This document shows positions 42,326-54,128 of a DNA stretch of 64,000 nucleotides, in pieces (position 1 is the first letter of the stretch; the number at the start of each line of letters is the position of its first letter). The position numbers and the translations under genes are program-made. The notes beneath the pieces are model-generated. The model saw only the letters and a program-made list of their open reading frames with translations, was not told the origin of the DNA and ran no database searches. This stretch comes from Ailanthus altissimus. Taxonomy: Eukaryota; Streptophyta; Magnoliopsida; Sapindales; Simaroubaceae. The stretch covers positions 4,402,001-4,466,000 of the forward strand of contig OX327704.1 in NCBI GenBank assembly GCA_946807835.1, written 5' to 3'.

Positions 42326-42369
42326 TCTTTTAACCCTTTAGAATTAATCAAGTATAAAAGATATAAACA

Positions 42370-42830
42370 TAATAGAGAATGGAGAGCTTAGGTAGCCATA
42401 GGGTGCTGAGTGCACTAGAAAGGTGTTATAGGAGTGCCTAAGTCCTGAGTACGCAAGAGAACATTGGTAAATCCTTTGAGGGAAGCTCTAGGTATTCATT
42501 ATATTCATTGATTAATTTCTTATTGTAAAAATCTTAATGATCTAGGAGATCTAACCATTTATAAAGAACTACAGTTAATGAAAGAAGTTAGATCATTAAT
42601 CCACTGTGGACGTAGGCATTTATTACCAAATTACGTATATCTTATGTCTTGTGGTGATTGTTTATTTATTTCTTTTGTTGAGTTGATCTTTTATATTCTT
42701 GGATACGTGTGGATGAAGTCTTTTGCAAAGTGTTTAGGTAGTTTAAGAGTGCTAAATACCAATCATGGAGATATTAAGGCACACAAAAACCCCAACTTAG
42801 AATCAGTGTAAAAGCTAATTCCTAAATAAG
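42370..42830 (+). mobile_element. Copia-type LTR fragment
   Basis: CACTGTGGACGTAGGCATTT followed by ACCAAATTACGTATATCTT matches the GTGGACGTAGGC...CCGAACCACGTAAATCT core of plant copia LTRs. The copia F LTR has this core on the minus strand near 52130-52175. The frame at 42578-42811 falls in this LTR sequence. Ends are approximate. Confidence 0.6.
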
Positions 42831-42884
42831 ATTAGTGCTATGACCAATTTCCTTTATTGTCATCTTTTTCTATTAAAATGAAAA

Positions 42885-43440
42885 TCCTATCATGATCATA
42901 CGAGTTAAAATTTAAGGATACAAGGTTGAATATCTTAGTGGGTGAGATTTCTCACTCCTATCCAAAACCTTTTAAAAAGAAGAAAAAAATGAAAGTCCTC
43001 AATTTGAGTCTCTCCTCTCTTATAACAATAATGAAATTTAATATTACATTAAAAATAAAAATTAATATTACGCATCAATACATGAATAAATTCATACGGA
43101 TATAATAGTGAAACAAATTTTATAAAGATTTTTTTCACTTCAATAGCGAAATATTGTATTATAAGTTCATCATTAGGCTCTACTGTAAATGCAAGAGGCT
43201 TGTTAATCTATGAAGCGAAATTTCTTTTGAAGCCATCAAGACAATCAATATTGTTAAAGGGAAGTAAAAGTGCTGTATTCAATGAAGAAGAAACCATCCA
43301 AGATCACAGTGTTTTGTTTCAAGACTGATTTAAAGCAAGTGTTATGATCAATCCTTGCCTTTGAATAAGGCTAAAACTGAAGTTTGTCCATCAATTCTGT
43401 CTGAGGAAGAACGGAATAGCAAAAGGCAATCACTTTCAGA
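42885..43440 (+). repeat. Duplicated block, copy 2
   Basis: Second copy of the block at 40895-41445, about 2 kb downstream. The AACGAAT region and an LTR fragment lie between the copies. It could be an old tandem duplication later split by insertions, or long terminal repeats of an unrecognised element. Confidence 0.8.
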
Positions 43441-45219
43441 GCCAAAATCAATATTTCGACCAAGGAAAAAAGAAAAGGTTGAGGGTATTAACAAGAATAG
43501 CAGGTCTCTAATAACATAAAATCATACTATAAGAAAGTAAAATGCTGCAAGCTACGGCACTTTGTTCCAGAAATGGATTTTGAGTTGCACACTCAAAGGT
43601 TAATTAGATTAAGGGGTTCATTTATAACTGTGCTACTTCTGCTTAATTCTAAAAGCACAATAGTTAAAACATTTAATAAACACCTATTTTACCTTGAAGT
43701 CTAATTACCAACCACTACTAATTTAATACTTTACAATTAGTGATTTCATTCCACCATGCTAAATACACCTGAATCTCAAACGAGCACCATGTAAACTCAG
43801 CTTTACAATCTTGTAATCAAAGCTAAATCATTTTTGCAGAAAAATTACAGTGCATCTTGGGTTCTAATAACATTGCTCTACACAGACAAAATTCTACTTA
43901 TCGAAAAACACAATGATATTACTCAAGCCCACAAGTCTTAAGTAGAGACTAAAGCATTTTTTTCGATCAAATGAACTGGAGCATTTGTTAATGTGTATAA
44001 ATAAGTTTATGGAACTCTTGAACTTCTCAAGGAATTCCTGAAAATGCAAAATGGTATATCAGATATGAACTATTCTGTAAATTATGAAACTGCATTGTTG
44101 TATGTAAAACAATATACCTTGATTTCAGCCGCAAGAGGATATTAATTTATTTTTTTTCTTTCCATGATTAGCCCCATGTCCTGAAGCTACTACAAAAAGC
44201 ACGCACTTTACAAGAGCCAAGGGCTTCATAGATACCCCAAGAGAAAGGACAGATGAAAACAATGTCCCCAACTAGAATCAGAAATGACATCACAAATTGA
44301 CCAGGTATGTAATGGTTTTGGTTAGAAATAAGCTGCTACAAACAGCACGCATTATGTGACCGTTGCTTTGCTACAGTCACATGAGAATTATTATTTTAAT
44401 AAACAAAAAAATTAAATAAACTACATTGTAAGAATTTTATTTTTAATAAACAAAAAAAATTAAATAAACTACAACACATGTGTAACTAAAATATTACTAA
44501 AGTAATGCATGAAAAAATGTATAGTTAAAATGTAAAATTAATAAATGCATTTTAGTCGATTCACAATCAATTATTTAATTAAAAATTATTCAAACAAATA
44601 ATTCAGTTGCATAAAAAATTGTGCCTTTTTTGTTTGTAGTGTAAGAGTAATAAAAACGTTATTTCATTACTCTATCTATTTTAAAAGAAAATTTTGAACA
44701 TTTCACAAAATTTTGTTAAAGTTAATAAAAAATTCTCTAACGGTAAGAGATTAGTGCTTATTTTTTAAATTAATGAGTATTATTAATATTAAGTTATATC
44801 TCAGAGGTACATTAATAATATGCTTTGCAATTATGATATTTGACTTTCTACAAAACCAACCATTTTTATTTGGATGACTCATTTTTTTACATGTATCATA
44901 TGGTAAATAATTTTTCTTTGATTATCTTTATTTCTATTCTTATTTTTTTCTGATGGAATTTTATCTATTTTTTCTCTTTATATTTTTTAGACCATAAATT
45001 CAATTTAGACTCTTGACTAGTTTAAAAGCTACATAAGTTTTTTTTTTTTAAAGTGTATATGTGTTTTATTTGTAAAGTTCAATAACTAAATCATGATGGA
45101 TTCTTTACTCGCATGAACACTATTTAAATCGGGCCAGAATGTTATAATGAAATTAGAGTTAGCTTATGGCAATGTGTTAGAGAAATGCACTAGCCATAAG
45201 TTCTGATCCTCACGAAGGC
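43441..45219. other. AT-rich intergenic sequence
   Basis: No gene seen. There is a local duplication of about 45 bases at 44388-44475 (TTTTAATAAACAAAAAAATT and TAAATAAACTACA repeated). Similar words GCTACTACAAAAAGCACGCA (44187) and GCTGCTACAAACAGCACGCA (44331) are 144 bases apart. Confidence 0.5.
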
Positions 45220-45455
45220 TTGAAGTCTAACAGAAAGGGACATTTTGAGACCTTGTTTAATTATTATAAGCCACCAAATCCTAAAATAGTGTCTTATAGA
45301 GGTCCTAACTAATTTAAATGCCTTATAAGTTCCATCTATAAGTCTCAATCTTACAAAAACTTGAGGTTCAGTAGAAAGAGAGATTGCAGGAACCTTATTT
45401 AATTAGTGTGAGCTACTGCATCCCAAATTGTTATCTTATAGAAGGTCTTAGCTAC
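45220..45455 (+). repeat. Diverged tandem duplication, about 135 bp unit
   Basis: CAGAAAGGGACATTTTGAGA... and GTAGAAAGAGAGATTGCAGG... begin parallel stretches. Both continue with ACCTTRTTTAATTA, then TCTTATAGARGGTCYTARCTA. The copies are clearly diverged and abut the left LTR of copia E. Confidence 0.6.
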
Positions 45456-45457
45456 TT

Positions 45458-46156
45458 TTTCTAGGATTCTATACATACAAGTAATTGAGAATAGATAATT
45501 ATAAAGATCAAAGGAGAATAGAAAATAAAAAATCAAAGCACACAGACAAGATTTATATAGTTTGACAATTGGTTATGTCCACAGTGGATTAAGATCCTAT
45601 CATGTTTTATTGAATCACAAAGATCACTAACAAAAATCACTCTTAGGAATACAATAAATACTCACTTTGTTAAGTGACCCTCTCAAACCAAAATAGTGGC
45701 CTATTTATAGCTTTTCTTTTGCTATACAAAACTTAGTCTAAGTTGTATAAAGAAAGCAAGTTTAAACCAACTAAAATAGTGGCCTATTGCATTGGCACCG
45801 CAACACCCTTCTTGTGGTGCCGAAGCACGGACAATCCAACGCTACAACATTAGAGGTTCTGTCTTGGGAGTCGCAACCCTAGAGGATCTATCTTAGGCCC
45901 TAAGGTGCTAAGAAGCCTAGTGTTGCAGTGCTCATGCTTGGAAACAGTTTTGAGTTCTTAGCTTCTAACTTTAGATCTATCTTCATCCTTTTAGCTCATT
46001 CTCAACTCCGTATCATTTCCTTCTCTATATCTTGATTTAAAACCATCTTCTTCGTGATTTTTAATCACCGTTCTTCATAATTTCCTCATTGATTCAAAAT
46101 CTCTAAAGCTTTCCTTGAATCTATCATCTCCATATCACATGCTAGAATACACAACA
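45458..46156 (-). mobile_element. Copia E 3' LTR
   Basis: From about TCTAGGATTCTATACATACA to ACACAACA, about 700 bases. It has the copia D LTR landmarks, including CAAAATAGTGGCCTATTTATAG and a GCACCGCAACACC-type island at 45795-45945. The inner boundary is approximate. Confidence 0.75.
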
Positions 46157-47620
46157 ATTATTTAGTTAAGTTCATATACAAACCGAACTTAACTGAGGAT
46201 AGTGGCTTAGTTAATATATCTACGTGGTTTTCTATCATTTAGATCTTCATTGGACTAACTTAACCACTTTGTAGAACATCTTTAATAAAATGTAACCTTA
46301 CATCAATGTGTTTTGATATCTCATGAAACACTTGATATTTTCTCAGATGTATGGCACTCAGACTATCACAACGCATACAAGCTTTCACTTTCTTCGTTGA
46401 TATTAGCACTAAACAAAACCCCTTCAACCATATAAGCTCCTTTATAGCTTCCTTAATAGTTATATACTTAACCTCTAATTGATAATACCACTACATATTG
46501 TAAAACTTATTTCTAGCATATACTACATTTAAATAATGTGAATACAAATATAGTCAATGACCTTTTATATGAAGGTAACCCACATAATTTGAGTCTATAT
46601 ATCCTATTACTATATCATCATCTATACTCGCCCTTCTAAATAGTAGACCATGCATTTACATTCCCTCAAAGTACCTCAAAATCAATTTTACAAAAAAGTC
46701 AATGCTTTTGGCCCAAATTAGCCATATATCTACTCACCACGCTCACTATTTGAGCTATATCAGGCCTTGTGCATACCATTATATACATAATGCACCTATA
46801 GTGCTCACATATGATGCCTTCTAATATTTTTAGTTTCTTTTCTTTAGTTTCTTGTGATTATGCTACTGACCACTTAAAATACATAGTCAATGGAGTCGAT
46901 ATAGCCTTTGCATTAGACATTCTGAATCTATCAAGGAACTTAAGTATATACCTCTGTTGTGATAAGACTATAACATCACTTTTATCCCTAATGATATCCG
47001 TACCTACGATCCTCTTGGTTGACCCCAAGTCTTTCATTTCGAACTTATCATTTAATTGTTCTTTTGACTTCTATATCTCACCTTTATCTGGGCATGCTAT
47101 CAACATGTCATCTATATAAAGCTACAGATATATACACAAAGCACACACAACTATTATATTTACATCTGATAAAGCTACCCTAAAGCATGTAATCATCAAA
47201 TCTCCTAAACCATTGCCTAAGAGATTGTTTCAGCTATATAGCCACTTCTTTCTAGGTTCTTCAAAACCTTACAATTGTAACATATATATCCTTTCTTCTA
47301 AATATCCACGAAGAAATGCAGACTTAACATTCATTAGCTCCATATACAAATCCAAGTTAAAGCATATGGCCAATAGGATCCTAATTGATAAGTGTTTAAC
47401 TACAGAAGAGAAAATCTCAAAAAAAATCAATTCCCTCTCTCTAACTGAAGCTTTCTATAACTAACCTAGCCTTAAACCTCATAGGCTCTACACTTGAGAT
47501 CCCTACCTTGACTTTGTAAACCCACTTAAACCTAACCAACTTCTTACTTTCTAGTATAGCCACTTACTCCTATGTCTTATTTTTCTTAAAATAACTAATC
47601 TTTTCTTTTATAGAATGCTT
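46157..47620 (-). pseudogene. Copia E RNase H and RT
   Basis: One minus-strand frame from about 47110 reads LYIDDMLIACPDKGEI (YxDD site as YIDD), a stop, KSKEQLNDKFEMKDLGSTKR, DIIRDKSDVIVLSQQRYILK, then IMVCTRPDIAQIVSVVSRYM at the RT/RNase H border. Only a few stops interrupt it. RNase H pieces continue to the LTR. The wording is that of Tork-like copia RT. Confidence 0.9.
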
Positions 47621-48700
47621 TCATTTCTCACTATTAATACTTTTCATGGCCTCTTTATATGTCTTAGGCTCATTATAGTCAATAATATAGGCTACATTAA
47701 AGGTATGGATAATTAAGTCTACATGAGCATACCTTATTGGTAGCTTGATCGTTCTCATTAGCTTATCTATAATTAATTGGTATTTTTCAAGTTTTGCTTT
47801 TAAAGTTCTTGTATTCTTCTGGGTAGTCTTCGAGGTGCTTGTGAGAGTTTTTTGTCAATCTCTTAGTATTGTTTCTTTGAAGTACTGACCCGAATGCATA
47901 TTAGGTTTCCTATCATGTTCTACTTCTACTCTTACAATTTCTAGCCCTAAAACTATCTTAGGCACAAGTTTCATCTCCTTCGTTTTTGTTTTCTGATTGA
48001 TGTTCATTACAGCTGACTCATTGAATACCACATCTCTACTTATAATACTCTTTGGTCGCCTCAGCATTGTGCACCAAACTTTGTATCCCTTAACTCCTAG
48101 ATATCCCACGAATATCATTTTTAAGGCTCTTAGTTCTAACTTGTCTTGTTTGACATATACAAAGAAAAGGTATCCAATACCTTCAGTTGATCATACTCTA
48201 GAGTACTACCTAACCATCTCTCTTCTAGTGTCTTGAATTCAATTGCTGAGTTTGAACTTTTATTAATCAAGTAAGTTGTTTGACTACCGTCTTCCTTTAA
48301 AATGTTTTAGACAACCTAGCACTGGTCAACATACATTTTACTCTCTCAAGTAAGGTTCTATTTATCCTTTCTACTAGCTTATTTTATTGTAGTGTTGATC
48401 TCATAATTTTATACCTTGCAAAACCATACTTGGGATAGGAACTATCAAACTCAGTGCTACAAAATATAAGACATTAACTATCCTAAGTTTATTGACTTTC
48501 TTACCGGTTTGATTCTCCATAAGTTCCTTTCAAGCTTTGAAAGTCTTAAATACTTGTTCCCTACTTTTCAACACATATTCCCATAACTTCCTAGAAATGT
48601 TATCGTTAAGCATCAGAAAATATCTAGCCCACCATAATTTGTAGTTTTCGTAGGTCCTTATAAGTCTGAATGTATATCTAGTGTCCTTTTAGGTTTGTGT
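47621..48700 (-). pseudogene. Copia E integrase
   Basis: The frame at 47855-48118 reads MIFVGYLGVKGYKVWCTMLR and PKSIISRDVVFNESAVMN, the FLGY..GVKGY.LW..........SRDV.F.E block after the integrase core. Core remnants continue to about 48700 in shifted frames. Confidence 0.85.
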
Positions 48701-49440
48701 TCACTAGTGTTGAACTTGACTCTATATGCTTTTTCATGCACTCAATCTTCACAAAACCTGAAGGTTGAATCTCCTTCTTGCTAAAAACACCCTGATAATA
48801 TAATTCCTTGAGACATTTCTCACTTAAGTGTGCTAATATCATATGCCATAACTTGGTTTACATATTTTCACTATCAGCACTAGTAGATGTAGAATCAATG
48901 ACAACTCCACCAAGTAATAGGTATAAACCATTACGTTTTTCATCCTTTATCATCACTATAGAACCCTTAATTACTCTATGTATCTCATTCTCTGCTTTGA
49001 ATGAATAACTAATTTGATTTAGCTGTCCTAGAGAAATAAGTTTTTATTTTGGTCAGGAATATGTCTTATATGCAGCAACTCTCTTACCTTACCATCATGT
49101 AGTCTCAACCTAATACTATCAATCTTAATGACCTGACATGCCATTTCATTGTCCATTAATATCTTTCCTCCACTAATGGGCTAATAATTGATAAACAGGG
49201 TTTTATTCCAACATACATAGTAAGTGTAGCCAGAGTTAAGTATCCATTCACTAGCATTCTTCCTATTCGAGACAACCAAGATTTTTACACTATCGTAGTC
49301 TTCCTCATAGACTACTACAACAGCACATTCCTTCTTCTTGTCCTTTATCTTGTTTTTCTTCTTTGGGTAATCCTTAATAAAGTGCCTTTCTTTCTTGTAG
49401 CAAATGCAAGTCTTAGTTCTGCCCTTTAACTTTGATCTAT
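48701..49440 (-). pseudogene. Copia E protease / pre-integrase and zinc knuckle
   Basis: The minus strand carries the protease-side block (MGDNEMACQVIKI-type, RLRLHDGKVRELL..HI) around 49060-49160, as in copia D. A knuckle remnant at about 49360-49420 reads CICYKKERHFIKDY, with the last cysteine changed. Confidence 0.75.
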
Positions 49441-50071
49441 AACTATTTTTTTTCCTTTCCTTCTCATTTATTAAACCTTTCTCTTATAGTTCATCCATTT
49501 GCTACATTAGTCTCTGATCTCTTTTTTTTTCTAGTTTTTTTTAGTTTAAAGAGTCATTCACATTTGTCATTGTTAACAACTCTCTACCATAAAAGAAAGT
49601 ATCAACAAAGTACATATAACTTGACAGCATTGAACTCAACAAGATTATGACTTAATCTTCTTCTTCAATCTTGATGTCAATCATTTTAAGATCGATTATA
49701 ATCTTGTTTAATGTGTCAATATGGTATTCTATCGAGTGTCCCCTTAGCCATGAACAATTGATATAATTTTTTCTTTATTTATAAACGATTTGCCAACGAC
49801 TTTGTCATATAAAGGTCATCAAACTTCTTCTAAAGACCTATTGTCATCTTCTCACTAGCACCTCTATAAAAAATTTATCACTTAAAATGATTCTAGGCCA
49901 GACTTCAAAGTCTTTGGCTTACTTTCCTTGTTGGTTAAAGCAATAGTCTTCTCAATGGCAGAGTTGAGCCATTTCCTTACCAGTAAAGCTATAAACGTGA
50001 CCTTTCATAGGTTAACATCACTTTGCCCATTAAATTTCTCAACTTCATATTTGTGGGTAGTCGTAACCGTA
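49441..50071 (-). pseudogene. Copia E gag
   Basis: From the PBS side: YEVEKFNGQSDVNL (Y.VEKF.G..NF is the Tork gag start) at about 50050-50005, then degraded gag to about 49441. It parallels copia D 29050-29570. Confidence 0.75.
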
Positions 50072-50490
50072 GTTATCATACCACTTGTTAGGATTTTACG
50101 CAGACAAGTAATTGAGAATGTAAAATTATAAAGATCAAAAGAGAATAAAAAATAAGAAATCAAAGTACACAAGACAAGGTTTATGTGGTTCAACAATTGC
50201 CTACATCCATAGTAGATCAAGATCTTAACCTTTTTTATTGAATTAAGAAATCACAAATATCACTCACAACGATCTCTCTTAGGAAAACAATGAATACTCT
50301 TTTTTTTATAATACCACTTAAGCTAAAATATTGGCCTATTTATAGCCTTTCTTGTCCTATACAAACTCTAATTCGAGTTATACAAAGAAAGGAAGTTTAG
50401 ACTAGCTAAAATATAAAAATAGCAAAAGGAAAGTTGCATTAGCACCGCAGCACTGGTTTTCTAGGTCCTAGTGCCGCAACCCTGATAGTC
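50072..50490 (-). mobile_element. Copia E primer site and 5' LTR (truncated)
   Basis: The PBS at 50072-50083 is TGGTATGATAAC on the minus strand, a decayed initiator-Met site. The LTR starts at TGTTAGGATTTTACGCAGAC (50086) and matches the 3' LTR until a GCACCGCAGCACTGG island at about 50440-50485. The rest is missing. Confidence 0.75.
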
Positions 50491-50884
50491 GGGCTTATTT
50501 CTCTCACTTTTTTTATTTTTTAATCAAGTTTAGTCACATATTCTCACTCACTTTAGGTAAAAGTTTAATAATAAAACATGTAAACTCCTGAGAACACTGA
50601 TATAATTACGGCGTACGTGTATATGCCATTGCTTTTAAAATAATAAAACACTTGTCCATGCTTCAACAAAGCTCCAACACTGATACATTAAAGGAAACAA
50701 AAATTAAAAGAATCAGTCTTCCACATTTAGAATGTTTAGAATATCAAAATTTTAATATTTTGTGCTTAAGGTCCAAATTGAACCGCCCTTCACCAAATCA
50801 TAGAACATGCTAAGAAATACTGTTCTTAATATTTACAATTAGAGATGCAACTTAATATTTGGTTGTTGCATTAATTCTAAAAGA
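50491..50884. other. AT-rich sequence upstream of RLP pseudogene
   Basis: No recognisable element. It may hold the former promoter of the receptor-like-protein pseudogene; no convincing TATA box could be picked. Confidence 0.4.
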
Positions 50885-52027
50885 ATGATGAGGATTATAT
50901 CCCATAATCAGATCTCGTGTCTCTTCTTCTTCTTCTTCTTCTTCTTTTTGAATGTCAACTCTTCATCACCCACATTATCAAAAACTAAAAACTGTGCCAT
51001 CCGATGCAAAGAGTAGCCTTGCTGTAATTTAAAAATAGCACTTTAGTTAGTTATGCAGGAAACCCTTATTGCAACGACAATTCATCTCGCAAGACCAACA
51101 CTTGGACGGAGAGCATCGATTGCTGCTTATGGGATAGAGTAACTTGCGACGAGTTGATAGGTCATGTAATCAGCCTCGACCTTGAGTGCGCTTGCCTCTA
51201 AGCACAATCCAAGAAGATAGCAACCTCTTCGAGCCTTCACAACTCCAATCACTTAACCTCGCTCACAACAATTTCAGCGATAAATTACCATCGTCGTTGT
51301 TCTCTTTGCCGAATCTGTTATCTTTAAAGGTTTGGGATAACAATTTCACCGGTCCTATTGACATATTCAGTTTTCCTTTTAAGTCTCTGACAGAAGTTGT
51401 TTTTGTGGATAATAGATTACAGGTCCAATTCCAAGTTCTATCTATAAACTTCTGAACCTCACCATTCTTAATATCTTGTCTCATAACTTGAGTGGCACTG
51501 TCAAATTAGACATGTTATCCAAGTTACAAATTCTTGAAACCTCTATCTTTCAAATAACAGCCAACTGTCATTTAGTTGTTCTAGCAATAACAGATATTCC
51601 TTACCTAAGCTTAAGAAAGTGAATTTCTATTCTTGCAATGTAAGAGAGCTCCCAAGTTTCTTGAGAACTTCAAAAAATCTTGATTTGTTAGACCATTCCA
51701 TCAATACAATTCACGGTTGGATTACATGATTCAAGTCAGAATGATGGAAGAGTTTGACTTATCTGGATGTTTCTAACAATTTTACAATATTTTTAGAGGA
51801 TCAGAAGAGTATTCGCATGCTTTTTCTTCAAAACAACACGATCCAAGGATCAATTCTGATCCCGCCACCTTCAACAGAGTTTTTCTTCATTTCTAACAAC
51901 ACATTGTCCAGCCAGATCCCTCCATCTATTTATAATTTGAGCTCCCTTGCATTTCTTTCATTGTCTCGTAACAATTTGACTAGAAAAATTCTATTGTGCC
52001 TAGTAAACATTAACCTTATTTTGCTAT
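50885..52027 (+). pseudogene. Receptor-like protein (LRR) pseudogene, 3' end lost to copia F
   Basis: From ATG 50885, MMRIISHNQISCL runs into nine Phe encoded by a TTC microsatellite, then LNVNSSS, forming a signal-peptide-like start. An LRR N-terminal cap follows in a shifted frame: QRVALL, stop, FKNSTLVSYAGNPYCND, TWTESIDCCLWDRVTCDELI, GHVISLDLEC. Leucine-rich repeats follow in several frames (SLNLAHNNFSDKLPSSLFSL; MTYLDVSNN; SFLSLSRNNLTRK). The order fits Cf/Ve-type cell-surface immune receptors, which continue to further LRRs and a membrane anchor. These are missing: copia F starts at 52028. Frameshifts and stops upstream show the gene is broken anyway. Confidence 0.9.
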
Positions 52028-52798
52028 TGTTGAAGCGGAAGCACACAAACAAGCAATATTACCCAAGCAAATAGTGCAGAACAAGCAATTAAGAAATTAA
52101 AGAGAGAAAGTGTAAAAGAAGAACACACCAAAATTTACGTGGTTCGACAACTTGCTTACGTCCACGGCAGATCAAGATTACTCACTCTTATTATTGAATC
52201 AAGGGGCATTCACAAAATATGCCTTTTATAAAAAATATAATGAAGAAACACTCTCTCTTACAACTAAGGGATTTTCTCTCAATAAGAATCACAAAGAAAG
52301 TTTAATCCTAAGATTTCTTGGGTTATCACAAAAATGTGTTTACAAGCCAATAGAGAGCTTTTATATAGGTTTTAGGACGTCCTAAGCTCACCCTAAATGT
52401 GTGAGAGTCATATTAGGGAGTTTTAAAGCAAGTGGGAGACGAAATAAGTAAGTGTTAAAACAAGAAACTATTGTGACGCCTGGCGCCATGGAGTTCAGCT
52501 CTCAATGCCATGGCACTAGGTGTTTCTTGTATGGGCACTACGGCACTGGTCACTTGGTGCCCCGGCGCTCAGGTTCTATTTTGGGTGCCGCACTTTCCAT
52601 GCCTGGCACCGCCTTCATCATTTTTTCACCTCATTTCGCATCTGTCTTTAATCTTTGCGCACCCTACGCACTTGGCTTGCTCTCCAAATCATATCCTGAT
52701 GATTTTCAATCAATATTCTCACAAATCCCCTCCTTGATTCAAAATCATCCACAAAAGTAACCCAATCTCTCATTTTCACATCTTCGGTCACTCTCACA
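52028..52798 (-). mobile_element. Copia F 3' LTR
   Basis: Starts TGTTGAAGCGGAAGCACAC inside the LRR pseudogene. It shares the ATTTACGTGGTTCGACAACT-type core with the copia D/E LTRs and carries a GGCGCC/GCACC-rich island (52472-52615). The inner end is approximate. The frames at 52452-52760 and 52510-52737 come from that island. Confidence 0.75.
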
Positions 52799-53430
52799 AA
52801 GTAGTGACTTTGGTTAAGTCCTTGCATATGATGAACTTAACCGAGGGCAGTGGCTTAGTCAACATATCAGTAGGATTTTTAGATGACACTATCTTTGTTA
52901 GACTAACTTCACTACTTTAGACAATCTATCGAATGTAATGGAGCCTCACATCAATGTGTTTTGACCTCTCGTGGAACACTTGATGCTTGCTTAGGTGTAT
53001 GGCACTCTAGCTGTCACAATATACACCGGTGTTCACATCTTCACTAGCTAATATCTCCGTGCATATTCCTTTTAACTACACAACCTCTTTAATAGCTTTA
53101 CCAATAGCTATGTACTCTGTCTCTGTGGTAGATAGTGCAACCACATGTTGTAGAACTGATCTCTAACACACACTATACCTAAACACTGTGAATACATAAC
53201 CCATCAATGATCTTATCTTTTCTAGATCACCTGTATAATCTGAGTCTACATACCCTCTTACCATTTCACTGTTGTCCTCATCCCTCTTATACATCAACAC
53301 GTAATTTGACGTCCCTTTGAGATATCTTAGAATTTACTTCACTGCAAACCAGTGATTCTTACCTGAATTTACCATGTATCTAGTCACCACACTTACAGCC
53401 TGTGCTATGTTTGGTCTTGTGCAAACTATT
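52799..53430 (-). pseudogene. Copia F RNase H (only surviving pol part)
   Basis: The minus strand reads VCTRPNIAQAVSVVTRYMVN, KNHWFAVK, stop, ILRYLKGTSNYVLMYKR, then VALSTTETEYIAIGKAIKEV, SAIHLSKHQVFHERSKHIDV and NPTDMLTKPLP. This is a nearly complete copia RNase H with few stops. It is cut at the RT border by the foldback at 53431; gag, integrase, RT and the 5' LTR are absent. Confidence 0.88.
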
Positions 53431-53680
53431 TGTAGGCCCTCACCCCTCTACTAGCAGGGTAGGGTCCACCCCTACTCGGTGGGCCCACTCAAAGGATATC
53501 GGAGTCCCTTCTCTTTTCTTTCGCCTTTTCGAGGCTCGAACCCAGCACCATATAGGGTTCTAAGACCATATGGTCCTGGGTTCAAGCCTCGAAAAGGCGA
53601 AAGAAAAGAATGGGGACTCCGATATCCTTTGAATGGGCCCATCGAGTAGGGGTGGGCTAGTAGAGGGATGGGGGCCCACA
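53431..53680. mobile_element. Foldback element, 250 bp, arms of about 120 bp
   Basis: The sequence pairs with itself almost end to end. TGTAGGCCCTCACCCCTCTA at the left equals the reverse complement of the right end (TGTGGGCCCCCATCCCTCTA). The arms share CTCAAAGGATATCGGAGTCC, CTTTCGCCTTTTCGAGGC and CGAACCCAG, and the loop centres near AAGACCATATGGTC. Arms differ by a few substitutions and an insertion (AGGGTAGGGTC-like) in the left arm. It sits at the junction of copia F and the cut copia C LTR, with no matching flank repeat. Confidence 0.85.
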
Positions 53681-54114
53681 TATGCTGATCTATATATAAA
53701 GGTATCCACCAACAGACCCGCATCTACAAAAATAGATGAGGGATAATTATTCGAGAACATACTTGCGTAACTTGCATTTCCTAGCACCCGATTACAACTA
53801 TGCGGTTACTAGTATATTTCAAGGTCTATGTCCCATTACAGACAAGGCTCTAACTCTTGGATCTGTTGAGTATTATAACCAGCTAACATTTAGATGTGCT
53901 AACATTTAGCAATTATATGTCTTAGCATGGCTAATGTGAACCCTTATCTAAACTCTTTAAATCTGATCTGAACCCTTTTAGATCTACAATGTCTGTAACG
54001 TTACATGCATAATACCATATATATGAGTATTAGTAATTTAATAAGAATGTACACTTGTATAAATATATAAGTATATGTACATTCAGGGATGGCACGTAAG
54101 CACCGACCCTAACA
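53681..54114 (-). mobile_element. Copia C 3' LTR, first 434 bases
   Basis: On the minus strand it starts TGTTAGGGTCGGTGCTTACG and follows the solo LTR from 261 to about 655, where the foldback interrupts at GATCAGCATATGT. The rest of the LTR is not found on the other side. Confidence 0.88.
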
Positions 54115-54128
54115 ATCTCTCACTTGCT
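54115..54128 (-). other. Copia C polypurine tract
   Basis: Minus-strand AGCAAGTGAGAGAT directly before the 3' LTR TGTTAGGG; the usual copia purine-rich plus-strand primer position. Confidence 0.8.

Larger units (their letters stand above)
45458..50490 (-). mobile_element. Copia E (Tork-like), nearly full length, decayed
   Basis: Same family as copia D but without nested insertions. Right to left: 5' LTR (truncated at about 50490), PBS, gag with zinc knuckle, protease, integrase, RT, RNase H, 3' LTR. Frames are long but contain stops. It serves as the reference showing what copia D looked like before its insertions. Confidence 0.88.

Noticed and set aside
46811..47464. Plus-strand frames of 102 and 83 codons
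   Set aside because: Antisense shadows of the copia E RT, which reads clearly on the minus strand.
52452..52760. Frames of 102 and 75 codons
   Set aside because: They lie in the GC-rich island of the copia F LTR, in the antisense direction, with no domain.
53560..53600. tRNA gene or SINE suggested by GGTTCAAGCC box-B-like words in the foldback
   Set aside because: No cloverleaf, A box or terminator fits; the word appears in both arms because of the inverted repeat.
53472..53787. Minus-strand frames across the foldback
   Set aside because: Generated by the inverted repeat; a palindrome-derived peptide without domain.
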